A stretch of DNA of 64,000 nucleotides from Acidobacteriota bacterium (GCA_023384575.1 JAHDVP010000010.1:62001-126000); one strand, 5' to 3'; positions 8,744 to 19,750 are shown, counted from the first letter of the stretch. A program made the numbers and translations. Notes: a model not told the origin generated them from the letters alone.

Positions 8744-9313
8744 CTACGGGTCCTGCGGCTTCGACCCGCCGGTCACCTGGTCGAAACGCGCGATGATGTC
8801 GGCCGTGATGTCGAGGCCCGTGTCGGCCCACACGAGGCCCGAGTCGCTCTGACTGAACACCATGTGCAGCCCCTTCTCGGAGGCCACCGCGTTGATGACC
8901 GGAATGAGCTTGTTCTGGAAGTCGATCTGCAGGTCCTGCTGCAGTTCCTGCACTTCGGCCTGCGCGTCCTGCGTGAATCGCTGGATCTCGACCGACTGCC
9001 GCTCGATCTCCTTCTCGAGCTGCGCCCGTGCCTGGGCGCTCAGCACGCCCTCGCCCTGCTGCAGCTTCTGCTGGTTCGCCGTCAGCGCCTTCTGGCGCTC
9101 GCCGAGTTCGCCGACCTTCTTGTCGTTGAGCGCCTTCACCTTCTCGGTCGCCGCCCGGCCCTCTGCCGACTCCGAGGCGATCCGCTGGATGTTGACGTAG
9201 GCGATCTTCGCGCCCTCGGGAAACGGGCGGGGCGGCGCTGGCTGCTCCTGAGCGAACGCAGGTCCGGCCGACAGCACGACCGCCGCGGCCATGGCAACGA
9301 GAGACGGTTTCAT
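8744..9313 (-). CDS. periplasmic OmpH/Skp-family chaperone
   Basis: Skp-type chaperones hold unfolded outer-membrane proteins in the periplasm and deliver them to the BAM complex. The 189-residue protein has a clear signal peptide (hydrophobic core VAMAAAVVLSAGPAFA) with a likely cleavage after AFA. Then come the Skp beta strand IAYVNIQRIASES and a long Q/E/K-rich coiled-coil region from about residue 50 to 130. The start at 9313 has an AAAGGGAAG site upstream. It directly follows bamA (35-bp gap), the usual bamA-skp order; the lpxD gene commonly found next is missing, and fabZ-lpxA comes straight after. Confidence 0.9.
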   Translation of the reverse strand: MKPSLVAMAAAVVLSAGPAFAQEQPAPPRPFPEGAKIAYVNIQRIASESAEGRAATEKVKALNDKKVGELGERQKALTANQQKLQQGEGVLSAQARAQLEKEIERQSVEIQRFTQDAQAEVQELQQDLQIDFQNKLIPVINAVASEKGLHMVFSQSDSGLVWADTGLDITADIIARFDQVTGGSKPQDP

Positions 9314-9348
9314 TCGCGACTTCCCTTTCGTGTGAGGTGAGACGGACG

Positions 9349-11919
9349 CTAGAAGGTGGAGCCCACGGCGAAGCGGAAGGTCCACTTCTTGGCGGGTTGG
9401 TAGTTGTTGTCGAGCACGTCGCCCCGGTTGGGGTTGTGCGCGAAGATCAGCCGGAAGGGCACGTTGAGCACCGGCATGAAGAACCGGACCTCGGCACCCG
9501 TCGACGTGATGAACTCCTTCAGCGCGTAACGCTGGTCGTTGTCGCGGACCTGCCCGGCATCGTAGAAGAAGATGAGCCGGACGGGCCCGCCGACCGAGAT
9601 CATGTACTCGGCGTTGAAGAGCAGGCTCTTGTTGCCGCCGATGACGAGCCCCGACACCGGATCGCGCGGGCCGATCGTCCGGATGTCGTAGCCCCGTACG
9701 CTGTACTCGCCGCCGAGGAACAACCGCTCGAAGATGGGTAGCACCGCGGTGCCGCCGTACGGCTTGACGAACTCCACCTGCCCCCGCAGCGCCAGCGTGA
9801 GCCGCGGCGTCTGCTGGAAGAGGTGCACGACCTCGAAGCGTGGCTTGACGAAGTTCGTGTTCCCCCCGAGCCCGGCCAGGTCGACGGTGGCCGTGTATCG
9901 TCGTCCCTGGGTCGGGAAGATGGGGTTGTCGATGGTGTTCATCACCACGCTCGGCGTCACCTTGCTGATCGTCCGGCGGCCGCCCTGCCCGAGCAGCAGC
10001 GCGTCGGCGAGGAACGGGTTGCGGCCGATCAGGTCGAGATCCGGGTCCGTGAACAGCTCGTTCAGGTCTTTCACCTGCACGCGCTCGTAGCTGTAGCCCG
10101 TGAACATGCGCGTGAAGTCGGCGAGCGGGAAGCCGAACACCAGGTTGCCGCCGGCGGAGGCCTGCGTGAACTGGCCGATGTAGCGAATCTCGCGCTTGAA
10201 CAGGTCGACGCCGCCCGTGATCGGACGGTCGAAGAGGAACGGCTCGGTGAAGGCGAGCTGGTAGTTCTGCGAGCGCGACCCGGCCGCGATGCCGAGCGAG
10301 AGCGTCTCGCCGCGCCCCATGAAGTTCGCCGTCTGGAACGACAGCTGGCCGAAGACGCCCTCGAACTGCGACACGCCCGCGCCGAAGGTCAGCTGGTTGC
10401 GGTTCTGCTCTTCGAACTTCAGCGTGACGTCGACCTGGTTCTCGGTGTTGGGCGTCTTCTCGACGTTGATCGCGTCGCCCTCGAGGTTCTTGAAGTAGCC
10501 GAGCTGGTTCAGGCGGCGGACGCTGTACTTCAGTGCCTCGGTGTTGAAGACGCCGTTCTCGTAGAGCCGGATCTCGCGGCGGATGACGTTGTCGCGCGTC
10601 GTCGTGTTGCCCACGAACGTGATCCGGTTGACGAAGTACTGCCGCCCCTCCTGCATCCGCATCGTGACGTCGACGGTGGGCGCGCTCGCCGTGGCCTCGG
10701 CCCGCGCCTGTTCCTCGGGCGAGGCGTCCGGGTCCGGGAAGTCGCTGGGCTTGAGGTCGGGAAACCCGGTGAACTCGAAGTACCCGCCCGCGCCGTACAC
10801 CTCGCGCGCCTTCTCGAGGCCCTTGCGGATCGCCTTCTCGGAGTAGAAGTTCCCTTCCCTGACCTTGAACAGCGGTCGCAGCCCCTCCGAGGTGACGACG
10901 GTGTTGCCCTCGAAGTCGAACGACGACACCCGGTACCGTCCGCCCTCCGTCACGGGCACGCGCAGCCGGACGAAGCGCGTCCGGCCGTCGGGGGCGTCCT
11001 GCAGCGTCTCGACCTCCGGCTGCCCCACCCGGGCCGCGATGTACCCGCGGTCGCGGTAGAACTCGATCACCCGGTCGGCGTCCTCCTCGAACTTCGTCTC
11101 CTGGTAGGTCCCGCGGCCGGTGATGAACGAGAAGAGCCACTGGGGCTTGTTCTCCTTCATGCGGCGCCGCAGCCGCCGGTCGCTGATGGCCTCGTTGCCC
11201 TCGAAGGCGATCTCCTGAATCTTGTACTTGGGCCCCTCGTCGATCCTGAACGTCAGGTGCACGAGCTTGGGTCCGCCCGACACGGGGCGCACCTCGTGCG
11301 ACACGGCGGCGTCGAGGTGCCCCTTCTCCGACAGCAGCTCGCGGACCACGCCCTCGACCCGCCGCACGAGCCCGGGATCGATGAACGAGTCGAGACGGAT
11401 CGTGATCGACCGCTCCTTCAGCGCTTCGTCGATCTTCGTCTGGTCGACGACCTTCGTCCCGACGTAGTCGACGATCTTGACGCGCTGGCGTTCCTCCATG
11501 TTGTAGGTCACCATCTTGCCCACGACGCCGTTGGCGAAGACGTAGTCGGTGACCTCAATCGACAGGTCGTCGAGGAAGTTCGTGTTCCAGAGGCGGCGGA
11601 AGTCGTCGATGATGAGCCGCTCGGTCTCGTCGTTGTACGGCACCCAGACGTCGGCCGACGGTCGGCTCGGTCGGAGCTGGATGTAGTAGAGGTAGGTCTG
11701 GGGTTCGATGACCGAGGCCCCGCCCTGTTTCTCGAAGCAGGGGGCGATCGTGTAAACGACCGGGTCCGATCCCTCCGGGGGCAGGCGGCTCGGCGGCGGC
11801 ACGGTGACGCCACACTGTTGCGGTGGACGCGTCGGCTCGCTGGGCGTCTGAGCCACGAGGCCGACCGGCGACGCGATCAGCATGGCGGCCAGCACGAGGC
11901 GGTAAGTGGACGTGCTCAT
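9349..11919 (-). CDS. bamA: outer membrane protein assembly factor BamA
   Basis: BamA is the central beta-barrel of the machine that folds outer-membrane proteins. The 856-residue product has a signal peptide ending near LVAQ, several POTRA domains over about residues 60-430 (for example RVKIVDYVGTKVVD, YKIQEIAFEGNEAISD, YFVNRITFVGNTTTRD), and a C-terminal 16-stranded Omp85 barrel. The loop-6 motif VRGYDIRTIGP lies near residue 740, and the chain ends FRFAVGSTF with the terminal phenylalanine used as assembly signal. A poorly conserved stretch of about 70 residues between signal peptide and first POTRA is Pro-rich and contains two cysteines. A TAGAAT box at 12011-12016 (minus strand) could be the -10 of its own promoter, but no good -35 was found. 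Confidence 0.95.
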   Translation of the reverse strand: MSTSTYRLVLAAMLIASPVGLVAQTPSEPTRPPQQCGVTVPPPSRLPPEGSDPVVYTIAPCFEKQGGASVIEPQTYLYYIQLRPSRPSADVWVPYNDETERLIIDDFRRLWNTNFLDDLSIEVTDYVFANGVVGKMVTYNMEERQRVKIVDYVGTKVVDQTKIDEALKERSITIRLDSFIDPGLVRRVEGVVRELLSEKGHLDAAVSHEVRPVSGGPKLVHLTFRIDEGPKYKIQEIAFEGNEAISDRRLRRRMKENKPQWLFSFITGRGTYQETKFEEDADRVIEFYRDRGYIAARVGQPEVETLQDAPDGRTRFVRLRVPVTEGGRYRVSSFDFEGNTVVTSEGLRPLFKVREGNFYSEKAIRKGLEKAREVYGAGGYFEFTGFPDLKPSDFPDPDASPEEQARAEATASAPTVDVTMRMQEGRQYFVNRITFVGNTTTRDNVIRREIRLYENGVFNTEALKYSVRRLNQLGYFKNLEGDAINVEKTPNTENQVDVTLKFEEQNRNQLTFGAGVSQFEGVFGQLSFQTANFMGRGETLSLGIAAGSRSQNYQLAFTEPFLFDRPITGGVDLFKREIRYIGQFTQASAGGNLVFGFPLADFTRMFTGYSYERVQVKDLNELFTDPDLDLIGRNPFLADALLLGQGGRRTISKVTPSVVMNTIDNPIFPTQGRRYTATVDLAGLGGNTNFVKPRFEVVHLFQQTPRLTLALRGQVEFVKPYGGTAVLPIFERLFLGGEYSVRGYDIRTIGPRDPVSGLVIGGNKSLLFNAEYMISVGGPVRLIFFYDAGQVRDNDQRYALKEFITSTGAEVRFFMPVLNVPFRLIFAHNPNRGDVLDNNYQPAKKWTFRFAVGSTF

Positions 11920-12032
11920 CAGATCTGGATTCCTGGGCGTCCCCGGCCCCTCGTACGCCACGCGGCCGGGACGCACCCGGCCACGCCCCATCGGCGGGGG
12001 GCAAACGAAGATTCTACAGGAAGTTAGACGCG

Positions 12033-14468
12033 CTAGACCAGCCGGCGGCCGGCCGCGGCCTGCCCCGCCGGCCGGTACGACAACGTCCCCTCGTGGAGGT
12101 AGACCTCGAGGTCGCCCCCCCGCAGATGGCCGCGGATCAGCTCCTCGGACAGCGGATCCTCGATGTAGCGCTGAATGGCGCGACGCAGGGGCCGCGCCCC
12201 GTACGAGCGGTCCTTGCACGTGAGCTCGATGATCCAGTCGATCACCTCGTCGGACACCTCGAGGTGCAGCCGGCGATCGACCAGGTGCCCGTTCAGCTGA
12301 TCGACGAGCAGCCGCGTGATCCGCCGCAGGTCGTCGTCGCTCAGGGCCTCGAAGACGATGATCTCGTCGATGCGGTTGATGAACTCGGGGTTGAACGTCC
12401 GGCGCACCTCGCCGAGCACCATGTCCGACACGCTCTTGCTGATCTCGCGCGCGTCGCTCGACTGGAACCCCATCGAGGCCTTCTTCTGGATGAAGCGCGC
12501 CCCGATGTTCGACGTCATGATGATGATGGCGTTCTTGAAGTTCACCCGGTTGCCGAGGCCGTCCGTCAGATGCCCGTCCTCGAACACCTGCAGCAGGATG
12601 TTGAACAGGTCCGGGTGGGCCTTCTCGATCTCGTCGAGCAGCACGACCGAGTAGGGGTGCCGCTTCACCTTCTCGGTGAGCTGTCCGCCTTCCTCGTGGC
12701 CGACGTAGCCCGGCGGCGAGCCGATCAGCTTCGAGACGGAGTGCTTCTCCATGTACTCCGACATGTCGAAGCGGATGAGCGCCGTGTCGGCCCCGAAGAG
12801 AAAGCTCGCGAGCGCGCGCGCGAGCTCGGTCTTGCCGACGCCGGTCGGCCCGAGGAAGACGAAGCTGCCGACGGGCCGGTTGGGCGACTTCAGCCCCGCC
12901 CGCGACCGCCGGATCGCGCGCGACAGCGCCGAGATCGCCTGCTCCTGGCTGATGACGCGCCGGTGCAGCTCCTCCTCCATCCGCAGGAGCTTGTCGCTCT
13001 CGTCCTGGTTGATCGAGGTCATCGGCACGCCGGTCCACTTGGCGACGACCTCGTCGATTTCCTGCTTGCCGACCAGAATCCGCTGCTCGGTCGACTTGAC
13101 GTCGAACTTCTCGCGCACGAACTGCAGGTTCTCGCGCGCCATGACCTCCTGCTCGCGGTAGAACTGGGCGCGCTCGAAGTCGCGCTGCGACACGGCGCTC
13201 TCCATCTGCTCGACCGCGACCCGGATGCTCTGGTTGATCTGGCCGAGCTCCTCGCTGTAGGTGGCCTCGCGCAGCTTCACCCGCGCGCCGGCCTCGTCGA
13301 GCAGGTCGATGGCCTTGTCGGGCAGGAACCGGTCGGTGATGTAGCGGCTCGACTGGAAGACGGCCGCCTCGATGGCCTCGGGCGTGAACTCGACGTGGTG
13401 GAACGACTCGTACCGATCCCTGACGCCGAGCAGAATCTGGATCGTCTCGCGCTCGCTCGGCGGCTCGACCTTGATCGCCTGGAACCGGCGCTCGAGCGAG
13501 CGGTCCTTCTCGATGTACTTCCGGTACTCGGCCGGCGTCGTGGCGCCGATGCACCGGATCTCGCCGCGCGACAGGGCCGGCTTGAGGATGTTCGCCGCAT
13601 CGAGCGACCCCTCGGCCGATCCCGCGCCGACCAGCGTGTGCAGCTCGTCGATGAAGACGATGATGTTGGGGTTCTCCGTGAGCTCCTTCATGATCGCCTT
13701 CAGGCGCTCCTCGAACTGCCCCCGGTACTTCGTGCCCGCGACGATCAGCGAGATGTCGAGGGCGAGGATGCGCTTGTCGGCGAGGAAGTGCGGCACGTCG
13801 CCGCACACGATCTTCTGCGCGAGCCCCTCGACGATGGCCGTCTTGCCGACACCGGGCTCGCCGATGAGCACGGCGTTGTTCTTCGTGCGCCGGCACAGGA
13901 CCTGCTGGACGCGCTCGAGCTCGTGATCCCGCCCGACGAGCGGGTCGAGCTGGTTCTTCAGCGCCGCCTCCGTGAGGTCGCGGCTGAACTCCGCCAGCAG
14001 CGGCGTCTCCTTCACCCGCGTCAGCGTCGTCTTCTCGTTGAGCAGCTGGACGATGTCCTCGCGCACGGTGCTGAGGCGCATCCCCTTCTCGACGAGGATC
14101 GTCGCCGCGACCGACCGCTCCTCGCGCAGGATGCCGAGCAGCAGGTGCTCGGTCCCGATGTAGTTGTGCAGCAGCCGGTCGGCCTCCTCGGCCGCGAACT
14201 GCAGCACGCGCTTCGTTTCCGCGCTGAACGGAATCTCGACCGACGTCGACACCTTCTCGCGGAAGACCGTGCGGCCCTCGATCTCCTTGCGGATCCCCTC
14301 GAGCGACAGGTGCGACCGGGCGAAAATCCGGCTCGTCAGGCCCTTCCCCTCGCGAATCAGGCCGAGCAGCAGGTGCTCGGTCTCGATCGAGATGCTCCCG
14401 AGCTGGCTCGCCTCGTATCGCGCGAAGAACAGCACCCGCCGCGCCCGCTCCGTATACCGTTCGAACAT
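12033..14468 (-). CDS. clpC: ATP-dependent Clp protease ATPase subunit ClpC
   Basis: A class 1 HSP100 unfoldase of 811 residues that feeds substrates to ClpP. Order of domains: a double Clp_N repeat (residues 1-145, two [16 protein letters not shown] copies), first AAA+ module with Walker A GEPGVGKT, a middle region with a UVR-type segment ([20 protein letters not shown]), second AAA+ module with Walker [12 protein letters not shown] and Walker [12 protein letters not shown], and a C-terminal D2-small domain. The UVR-like middle segment separates ClpC from ClpA and ClpB. It is preceded by a good promoter (TTTCAG-17-TATAAT), separate from lolCD upstream. Confidence 0.93.
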   Translation of the reverse strand: MFERYTERARRVLFFARYEASQLGSISIETEHLLLGLIREGKGLTSRIFARSHLSLEGIRKEIEGRTVFREKVSTSVEIPFSAETKRVLQFAAEEADRLLHNYIGTEHLLLGILREERSVAATILVEKGMRLSTVREDIVQLLNEKTTLTRVKETPLLAEFSRDLTEAALKNQLDPLVGRDHELERVQQVLCRRTKNNAVLIGEPGVGKTAIVEGLAQKIVCGDVPHFLADKRILALDISLIVAGTKYRGQFEERLKAIMKELTENPNIIVFIDELHTLVGAGSAEGSLDAANILKPALSRGEIRCIGATTPAEYRKYIEKDRSLERRFQAIKVEPPSERETIQILLGVRDRYESFHHVEFTPEAIEAAVFQSSRYITDRFLPDKAIDLLDEAGARVKLREATYSEELGQINQSIRVAVEQMESAVSQRDFERAQFYREQEVMARENLQFVREKFDVKSTEQRILVGKQEIDEVVAKWTGVPMTSINQDESDKLLRMEEELHRRVISQEQAISALSRAIRRSRAGLKSPNRPVGSFVFLGPTGVGKTELARALASFLFGADTALIRFDMSEYMEKHSVSKLIGSPPGYVGHEEGGQLTEKVKRHPYSVVLLDEIEKAHPDLFNILLQVFEDGHLTDGLGNRVNFKNAIIIMTSNIGARFIQKKASMGFQSSDAREISKSVSDMVLGEVRRTFNPEFINRIDEIIVFEALSDDDLRRITRLLVDQLNGHLVDRRLHLEVSDEVIDWIIELTCKDRSYGARPLRRAIQRYIEDPLSEELIRGHLRGGDLEVYLHEGTLSYRPAGQAAAGRRLV

Positions 14469-14501
14469 CCGGCCTTACCTTGGGAAATGTGGCATCGCTG
14501 C

Positions 14502-14517
14502 ACGGGAAGAGTCCCGT
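14502..14517 (-). promoter_or_regulatory. inverted repeat at the predicted clpC transcription start
   Basis: The arms ACGGGA and TCCCGT match perfectly around a 4-base loop. They cover the transcription start expected about 7 bases below the clpC -10 box. The repeat could be an operator or a small 5'-leader hairpin. No known heat-shock operator such as CIRCE or a CtsR box is recognised in it. Confidence 0.4.
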
Positions 14518-14519
14518 TC

Positions 14520-14548
14520 ATTATAAGGCAACGCCCGGGGGCCTGAAA
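14520..14548 (-). promoter_or_regulatory. sigma70-like promoter of clpC
   Basis: Read on the minus strand, TTTCAG (14548-14543) and a perfect TATAAT (14525-14520) are separated by 17 bases. The start of transcription would fall near 14513, about 45 bases before the clpC ATG. This is one of the clearest promoters in the window and lets clpC be expressed apart from lolCD. Confidence 0.65.
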
Positions 14549-14567
14549 CCGCCAAATTGCCCGGGCG
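14532..14567 (-). terminator. GC-rich stem-loop between lolD and clpC
   Basis: The arms CGCCCGGG and CCCGGGCG (8 bp, perfect) enclose a 20-base loop, starting 8 bases after the lolD stop codon. There is no U-run, so intrinsic termination is doubtful; a stalled or factor-dependent terminator is possible. The loop contains the -35 box of the clpC promoter, so structure here could also affect that promoter. Confidence 0.35.
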
Positions 14568-14574
14568 GCGCGCG

Positions 14575-15258
14575 TCAGGCCGGCCGGAGCCGGCCGTCCT
14601 CCAGCCGCAGCACGCGATCGCAGGCCGCCGCGAGACGGGTGTTGTGCGTCGCGATGAGCGAGGTCACCCGCGTCTCCTGGTGGATTTCCCGCAGTAACCC
14701 GTGCAGGGCGTCGGCCGTGTGCTCGTCGAGGTCGCCCGTCGGTTCGTCGGCCAGCAGCAGCACCGGCGACATGACGAGCGCCCGGGCGATGGCGACCCGC
14801 TGCTGCTCTCCCCCCGAGAGCATGCCCGGCCTGTGGGTGAGACGCTCGCCGAGGCCGACCCGTCGCAGGAGCCCCTCGGCCCGGCTGCGGGCCTCGGGCA
14901 GCGGTCGCCGCGCGATCCGGAGCGGCATCTCGGCGTTCTCGAGGGCCGAGAACTCCGGCAGCAGGTGATGGAACTGGAAGACGAACCCGACACGCGCGTT
15001 GCGGAACCCGACGCGGCCCGCGTCGTCGAGATCGCTCAGCACGGTGTCGCCGATCCGGATACGCCCGCCGTCGAGCGCGTCGAGACCGCCCAGCACGTGC
15101 AGGAGCGTGCTCTTGCCGACCCCAGACGCGCCGACCACCGCCACCATCTCGCCCTCGGCCACCGCCAGGTCGAGACCCCGCAGCACGCGGATGGTCTCCC
15201 GTCCCGCGACGTACGACTTCGTCAGGCCGGCGACTTCGAGAAACGGCGTGGCGGACAT
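14575..15258 (-). CDS. lolD: lipoprotein-releasing ABC transporter ATPase LolD
   Basis: LolD is the ATPase that powers extraction of mature lipoproteins from the inner membrane by LolCE. The 227-residue protein shows Walker A (GASGVGKST), Q-loop, the ABC signature LSGGEQQR and Walker B (VLLLADEPTGDLDE) in order. These are the features of the MacB/LolD family, and the length matches LolD. The ATG at 15258 lies 20 bp after the lolC stop. It works at the cytoplasmic face of the inner membrane with the product of the preceding gene. Confidence 0.92.
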   Translation of the reverse strand: MSATPFLEVAGLTKSYVAGRETIRVLRGLDLAVAEGEMVAVVGASGVGKSTLLHVLGGLDALDGGRIRIGDTVLSDLDDAGRVGFRNARVGFVFQFHHLLPEFSALENAEMPLRIARRPLPEARSRAEGLLRRVGLGERLTHRPGMLSGGEQQRVAIARALVMSPVLLLADEPTGDLDEHTADALHGLLREIHQETRVTSLIATHNTRLAAACDRVLRLEDGRLRPA

Positions 15259-15278
15259 CGCGGTCGCAGGCTCCGGGC

Positions 15279-16511
15279 TCACTGGTAGCGCAGCGCCTGC
15301 GCGGGGTCGAGCCGCGAGGCCTGCCGCGACGGGTAGAGGGTCGCGACGAAGCAGACGACGAGCGCCGCACCCACGACGAGCGCGAAGTCGAGCGGTTCCA
15401 CCGTGAACGGGACGTGGGAGACCTGATAGACGTCCATCGGCACCCGAATCAGCTGGTAGCGATCGAGCACGTGCGCGACCGCCCATCCGCCGGCCGCGCC
15501 GGCCGTCGTCCCCACGAGGCCGATGATGAGGCCCTGCAGCATGAAGATGCCCATGATGCTGCCAGACGACGCCCCCATCGTCTTCAGGATCGCGATGTCG
15601 CGGCTCTTTTCCATCACCAGGAGCACCAGGCTGGCGATGATGTTGAGCGCCGCGACCATCACGATGAGCCCGATCGTGATCGAGATCGCCACCTTCTCGA
15701 GCCACAGCGCCGAGAACAGCGACCGGTTCATCTCGGACCAGTCCTGCGTGATGTAATCGTGGCCGAGCGTCTCGGTGATCGACGCGGCGATGCGGGGCGC
15801 GGCGTAGATGTCGTCGACACGCAGCTGCACGAAGTCGACGTGGGGCTTGTCGAGCAGGCGGCCCGCCACGGGCAGCGACACGAAGCCGTAGGCCGCGTCG
15901 AACTCGTACAGCCCCAGGCGGAAGATCGCCACCACCTGCAGGCGGCGCGACCGCGGCAGCATGCCCATCGGCGAAAGCGTGCCGTGCGGCGTCAGCACCG
16001 AGACGGTGTCGCCGACGTACGCCCCGAGCTGGACCGACAGCTCGTGGCCGATCGCGATGCCGTCGAGCCCGGCCTCCCCGGGCGGCGCGACGAGCGCGTC
16101 GAGGCTCCCCGACTGGATCGACCGCGCGATCTCGGTCACCGTCGTCTCGAGCGCCGGATCGATGCCCTTGACGGTGATGAAGGCCTCGCCGCGATCGGTC
16201 GTGACGAGCGCCTTGCCGAGCATCGCCGGCGCCGCGCCCCGCACCTGCGGGAGGCTGCCGAGCCGGCGCGCCTCCGCCTGGTAGTCGGCGACCCCGCCCT
16301 CGCCGACCTTCCAGACGTAGACGTGCGCCGCCGAGCCGACGATCCGGTCGCGCAGCTCGCCCTGCAGCCCCGTCATCAGCGCGAGCGCGATGACGAGCGC
16401 CATCACCCCGACCATCACGCCCAGCGTCGAGATGAACGAGATGAGCGAGATGAACGCCTGCTTGCGCCGGGCGACCAGGTAGCGCAACGCGACGTACAGC
16501 TCGAACGACAG
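15279..16511 (-). CDS. lolC: lipoprotein-releasing permease LolC/LolE, probable CTG start
   Basis: The transmembrane partner of LolD, 410 residues. It has one N-terminal membrane segment (about residues 25-50), a large periplasmic domain to about residue 270 with the LolC-type hook region, and three C-terminal membrane segments (MVAALNIIASLVLLVMEKSRD, the FMLQGLIIGLVG region, DFALVVGAALVVCFVATLYPSRQA). In-frame ATG and GTG codons are absent. A TTG at 16487 would remove the conserved LSFELYVALRYL N terminus and has no ribosome-binding site. The CTG at 16511 sits exactly where family proteins begin, 7 bases after AAGGAG, and is therefore preferred. It begins 4 bases after the lysS stop, in the widespread order lysS-lolC-lolD. 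Confidence 0.88.
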   Translation of the reverse strand: MSFELYVALRYLVARRKQAFISLISFISTLGVMVGVMALVIALALMTGLQGELRDRIVGSAAHVYVWKVGEGGVADYQAEARRLGSLPQVRGAAPAMLGKALVTTDRGEAFITVKGIDPALETTVTEIARSIQSGSLDALVAPPGEAGLDGIAIGHELSVQLGAYVGDTVSVLTPHGTLSPMGMLPRSRRLQVVAIFRLGLYEFDAAYGFVSLPVAGRLLDKPHVDFVQLRVDDIYAAPRIAASITETLGHDYITQDWSEMNRSLFSALWLEKVAISITIGLIVMVAALNIIASLVLLVMEKSRDIAILKTMGASSGSIMGIFMLQGLIIGLVGTTAGAAGGWAVAHVLDRYQLIRVPMDVYQVSHVPFTVEPLDFALVVGAALVVCFVATLYPSRQASRLDPAQALRYQ

Positions 16512-16515
16512 GGGC

Positions 16516-18015
<1,500 letters not shown>

Positions 18016-18021
18016 GGGGGT

Positions 18022-18474
18022 TCAGCGCGGAGTCGGGGCATCGAGCGCACGGCCGATGCCGTCGAGGACGCCGTTGATGAACTTGACGGCGGCGTCGGTG
18101 CTGAACGTGCGCGCCAGCTCGATCGCCTCGTTGATGACGACCGAACGCGGCGTGGCCGGCGTCTCGAGGAACTCGTACACCGCGAGCCGGAGGATCAGGC
18201 GATCCACGACGGGCATGCGCTCGATCCGCCAGTGCTCCGCGCGCTCCTCGATCAGGGGATCGATGCGGTCGAGGTGCGCCGCCGTGCCCCGGACGAGCGC
18301 GACCGCCATGGCCTCGCCCGCCTCGTCGAGCAGGCGCGGCCGCACCGCGCGGTACGACTCGAAGACCTCCTCGATCGGCTGGCCGCCCACCTCCCACTGG
18401 TACAGCATCTGGAGCGCCGACTCGCGCGCGTGGTGACGCCGGTCGGCCCGCGGGGCCCGCGCGGCGGCAGCCAT
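18022..18474 (-). CDS. nusB: transcription antitermination factor NusB
   Basis: NusB binds boxA RNA together with ribosomal protein S10 and prevents premature termination in rRNA operons. The 150-residue protein is all-helical, with the family segments ARESALQMLYQWEVGG near residue 17, a central DRLILRLAVYEFLE, and the C-terminal NEAIELARTFSTDAAVKFINGVLD. The start is ATG 18474; it shares one base with the ribH stop (TGATG), the classic ribH-nusB arrangement. Its length (about 150 aa, of which the first 15 are Ala/Arg-rich) is normal. Confidence 0.93.
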   Translation of the reverse strand: MAAAARAPRADRRHHARESALQMLYQWEVGGQPIEEVFESYRAVRPRLLDEAGEAMAVALVRGTAAHLDRIDPLIEERAEHWRIERMPVVDRLILRLAVYEFLETPATPRSVVINEAIELARTFSTDAAVKFINGVLDGIGRALDAPTPR

Positions 18475-18965
18475 CACGCGGTCGCCCCGGGCGGCACGCC
18501 GCCGTCGCGGGCGAAGCGCGCCATCTCGATGGCCGCGGCGGCCGCCTCGACGCCCTTGTTCGTCTGGTCGGGACGCGCCCGGGCGAGCGCCTGCTCGAGC
18601 GTGTCGCAGGTCAGCACCCCGAAGGCCACCGGACGACCCGTGTCGAGCGCGACCCGCATGAGCCCCTGCGCCACGGCCGAGGAGATGTACTCGAAGTGCG
18701 GCGTCTCGCCGCGCACGAGGCACCCGAGACACACGACCGCGTCGACGCGTCCCGCCCGGCACAGGCGCTGCGCGACAAACGGCAGCTCGAACGCCCCCGG
18801 CACGTGGAAGGTCTCGACGCCGGCCGCGCCGGCCGCGCCGAGCGCCTCGCGCGCCCCGGCGAGCAGGCGGTCGGTGACGTCGCGGTTGAAGCGCGACACG
18901 ACGATGGCGAAGCGCAGGCCGTGCGCATCCGGCACGCCCGACGGCCGATCGGAGTCGGGCCGCAT
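18474..18965 (-). CDS. ribH: 6,7-dimethyl-8-ribityllumazine synthase
   Basis: Lumazine synthase condenses 5-amino-6-ribitylaminouracil with 3,4-dihydroxybutanone phosphate, the penultimate step of riboflavin synthesis. The 163-residue protein shows the family motifs FAIVVSRFN, VPGAFELPF, CLVRGETPHFEYI (with the catalytic histidine) and GVLTCDTLEQALAR, and it forms icosahedral or pentameric shells in relatives. The start at 18965 follows the enoyl-CoA hydratase stop by 2 bases. Other riboflavin genes are not in the window. Linkage to nusB by a TGATG overlap is typical. Confidence 0.94.
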   Translation of the reverse strand: MRPDSDRPSGVPDAHGLRFAIVVSRFNRDVTDRLLAGAREALGAAGAAGVETFHVPGAFELPFVAQRLCRAGRVDAVVCLGCLVRGETPHFEYISSAVAQGLMRVALDTGRPVAFGVLTCDTLEQALARARPDQTNKGVEAAAAAIEMARFARDGGVPPGATA

Positions 18966-18967
18966 CG

Positions 18968-19750
18968 TCACTTCCCCGTGAAGACCGCGGGGCGCTTCTC
19001 GAGGAAGGCCCGCGTGCCCTCGCGCATGTCGTCGGTCGCGGCCGCAAGGCCGAACAGCGTCGCCTCGAGCGCGCAGCCGTCGGCAAACGGGAGGTCGGCT
19101 CCGCGGACGACGGCCTCGATGGCGTAGCGGACGGCCAGCGGGGGCTTCGTCGCCAGGAGCGCCGCGAACGCGCGGGCCTCGTCGAGCAACGCCGCCGCGG
19201 GCACGACGCGGGTGACGAGCCCCATCGCGAGCGCCTCGGCCGCCGCCACGTGGCGGCCGGTCAACACGAGATCGAGCGCGCGGTCGCGGCCGACGAGGCG
19301 CGTCAGCCGCTGCGTGCCGGCGTAGCCCGGGATGATCCCGAGGTTGATCTCGGGCTGGCCGAGCCGCGCGGTCTCGGCCGCGATCCGGAACGTGCACGCC
19401 ATGGCCAGCTCGCAGCCGCCGCCGAGAGCGAACCCGTTGATGGCGGCGACGACGGGCTTGCCGAGGTGCTCGACGAGATCGAACACGTGCTGGCCGCGCC
19501 GCGCCAGGTCGTGCGCCGTCGTCGCATCGAGCGTGGCCAGTTCGCCGATGTCGGCGCCCGCCACGAACGCCTTCTCGCCCGCCCCGGTCAGCACGACCGC
19601 CCTGACCGAGGCGTCGTGCCGCAGGTCGAGGAAGGCCCGCCGCAGCTCGTCCATCGTCTGCGCGTTGAGCGCGTTGAGCACCGTCGGGCGGTTGACGGTG
19701 ACGACGGCGACGGCCTCGTCGCGAGTGAGGAGCAGGGTCTGGTACGACAT
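18968..19750 (-). CDS. enoyl-CoA hydratase/isomerase (crotonase family)
   Basis: A 260-residue crotonase that likely hydrates trans-2-enoyl-CoA, possibly a short-chain substrate. The oxyanion-hole segments are AFVAGADIGEL and NGFALGGGCELAMACTFR. Both catalytic glutamates expected in hydratases are present: one in GGGCELA, one in LGQPEINLGIIPG. The ATG at 19750 is preferred to an in-frame GTG three codons earlier because it gives the usual length and N terminus. The gene sits at the head of the ribH-nusB-lysS run with only 2 bp to ribH. There is no obvious metabolic link, so it may simply share a promoter. Confidence 0.85.
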   Translation of the reverse strand: MSYQTLLLTRDEAVAVVTVNRPTVLNALNAQTMDELRRAFLDLRHDASVRAVVLTGAGEKAFVAGADIGELATLDATTAHDLARRGQHVFDLVEHLGKPVVAAINGFALGGGCELAMACTFRIAAETARLGQPEINLGIIPGYAGTQRLTRLVGRDRALDLVLTGRHVAAAEALAMGLVTRVVPAAALLDEARAFAALLATKPPLAVRYAIEAVVRGADLPFADGCALEATLFGLAAATDDMREGTRAFLEKRPAVFTGK

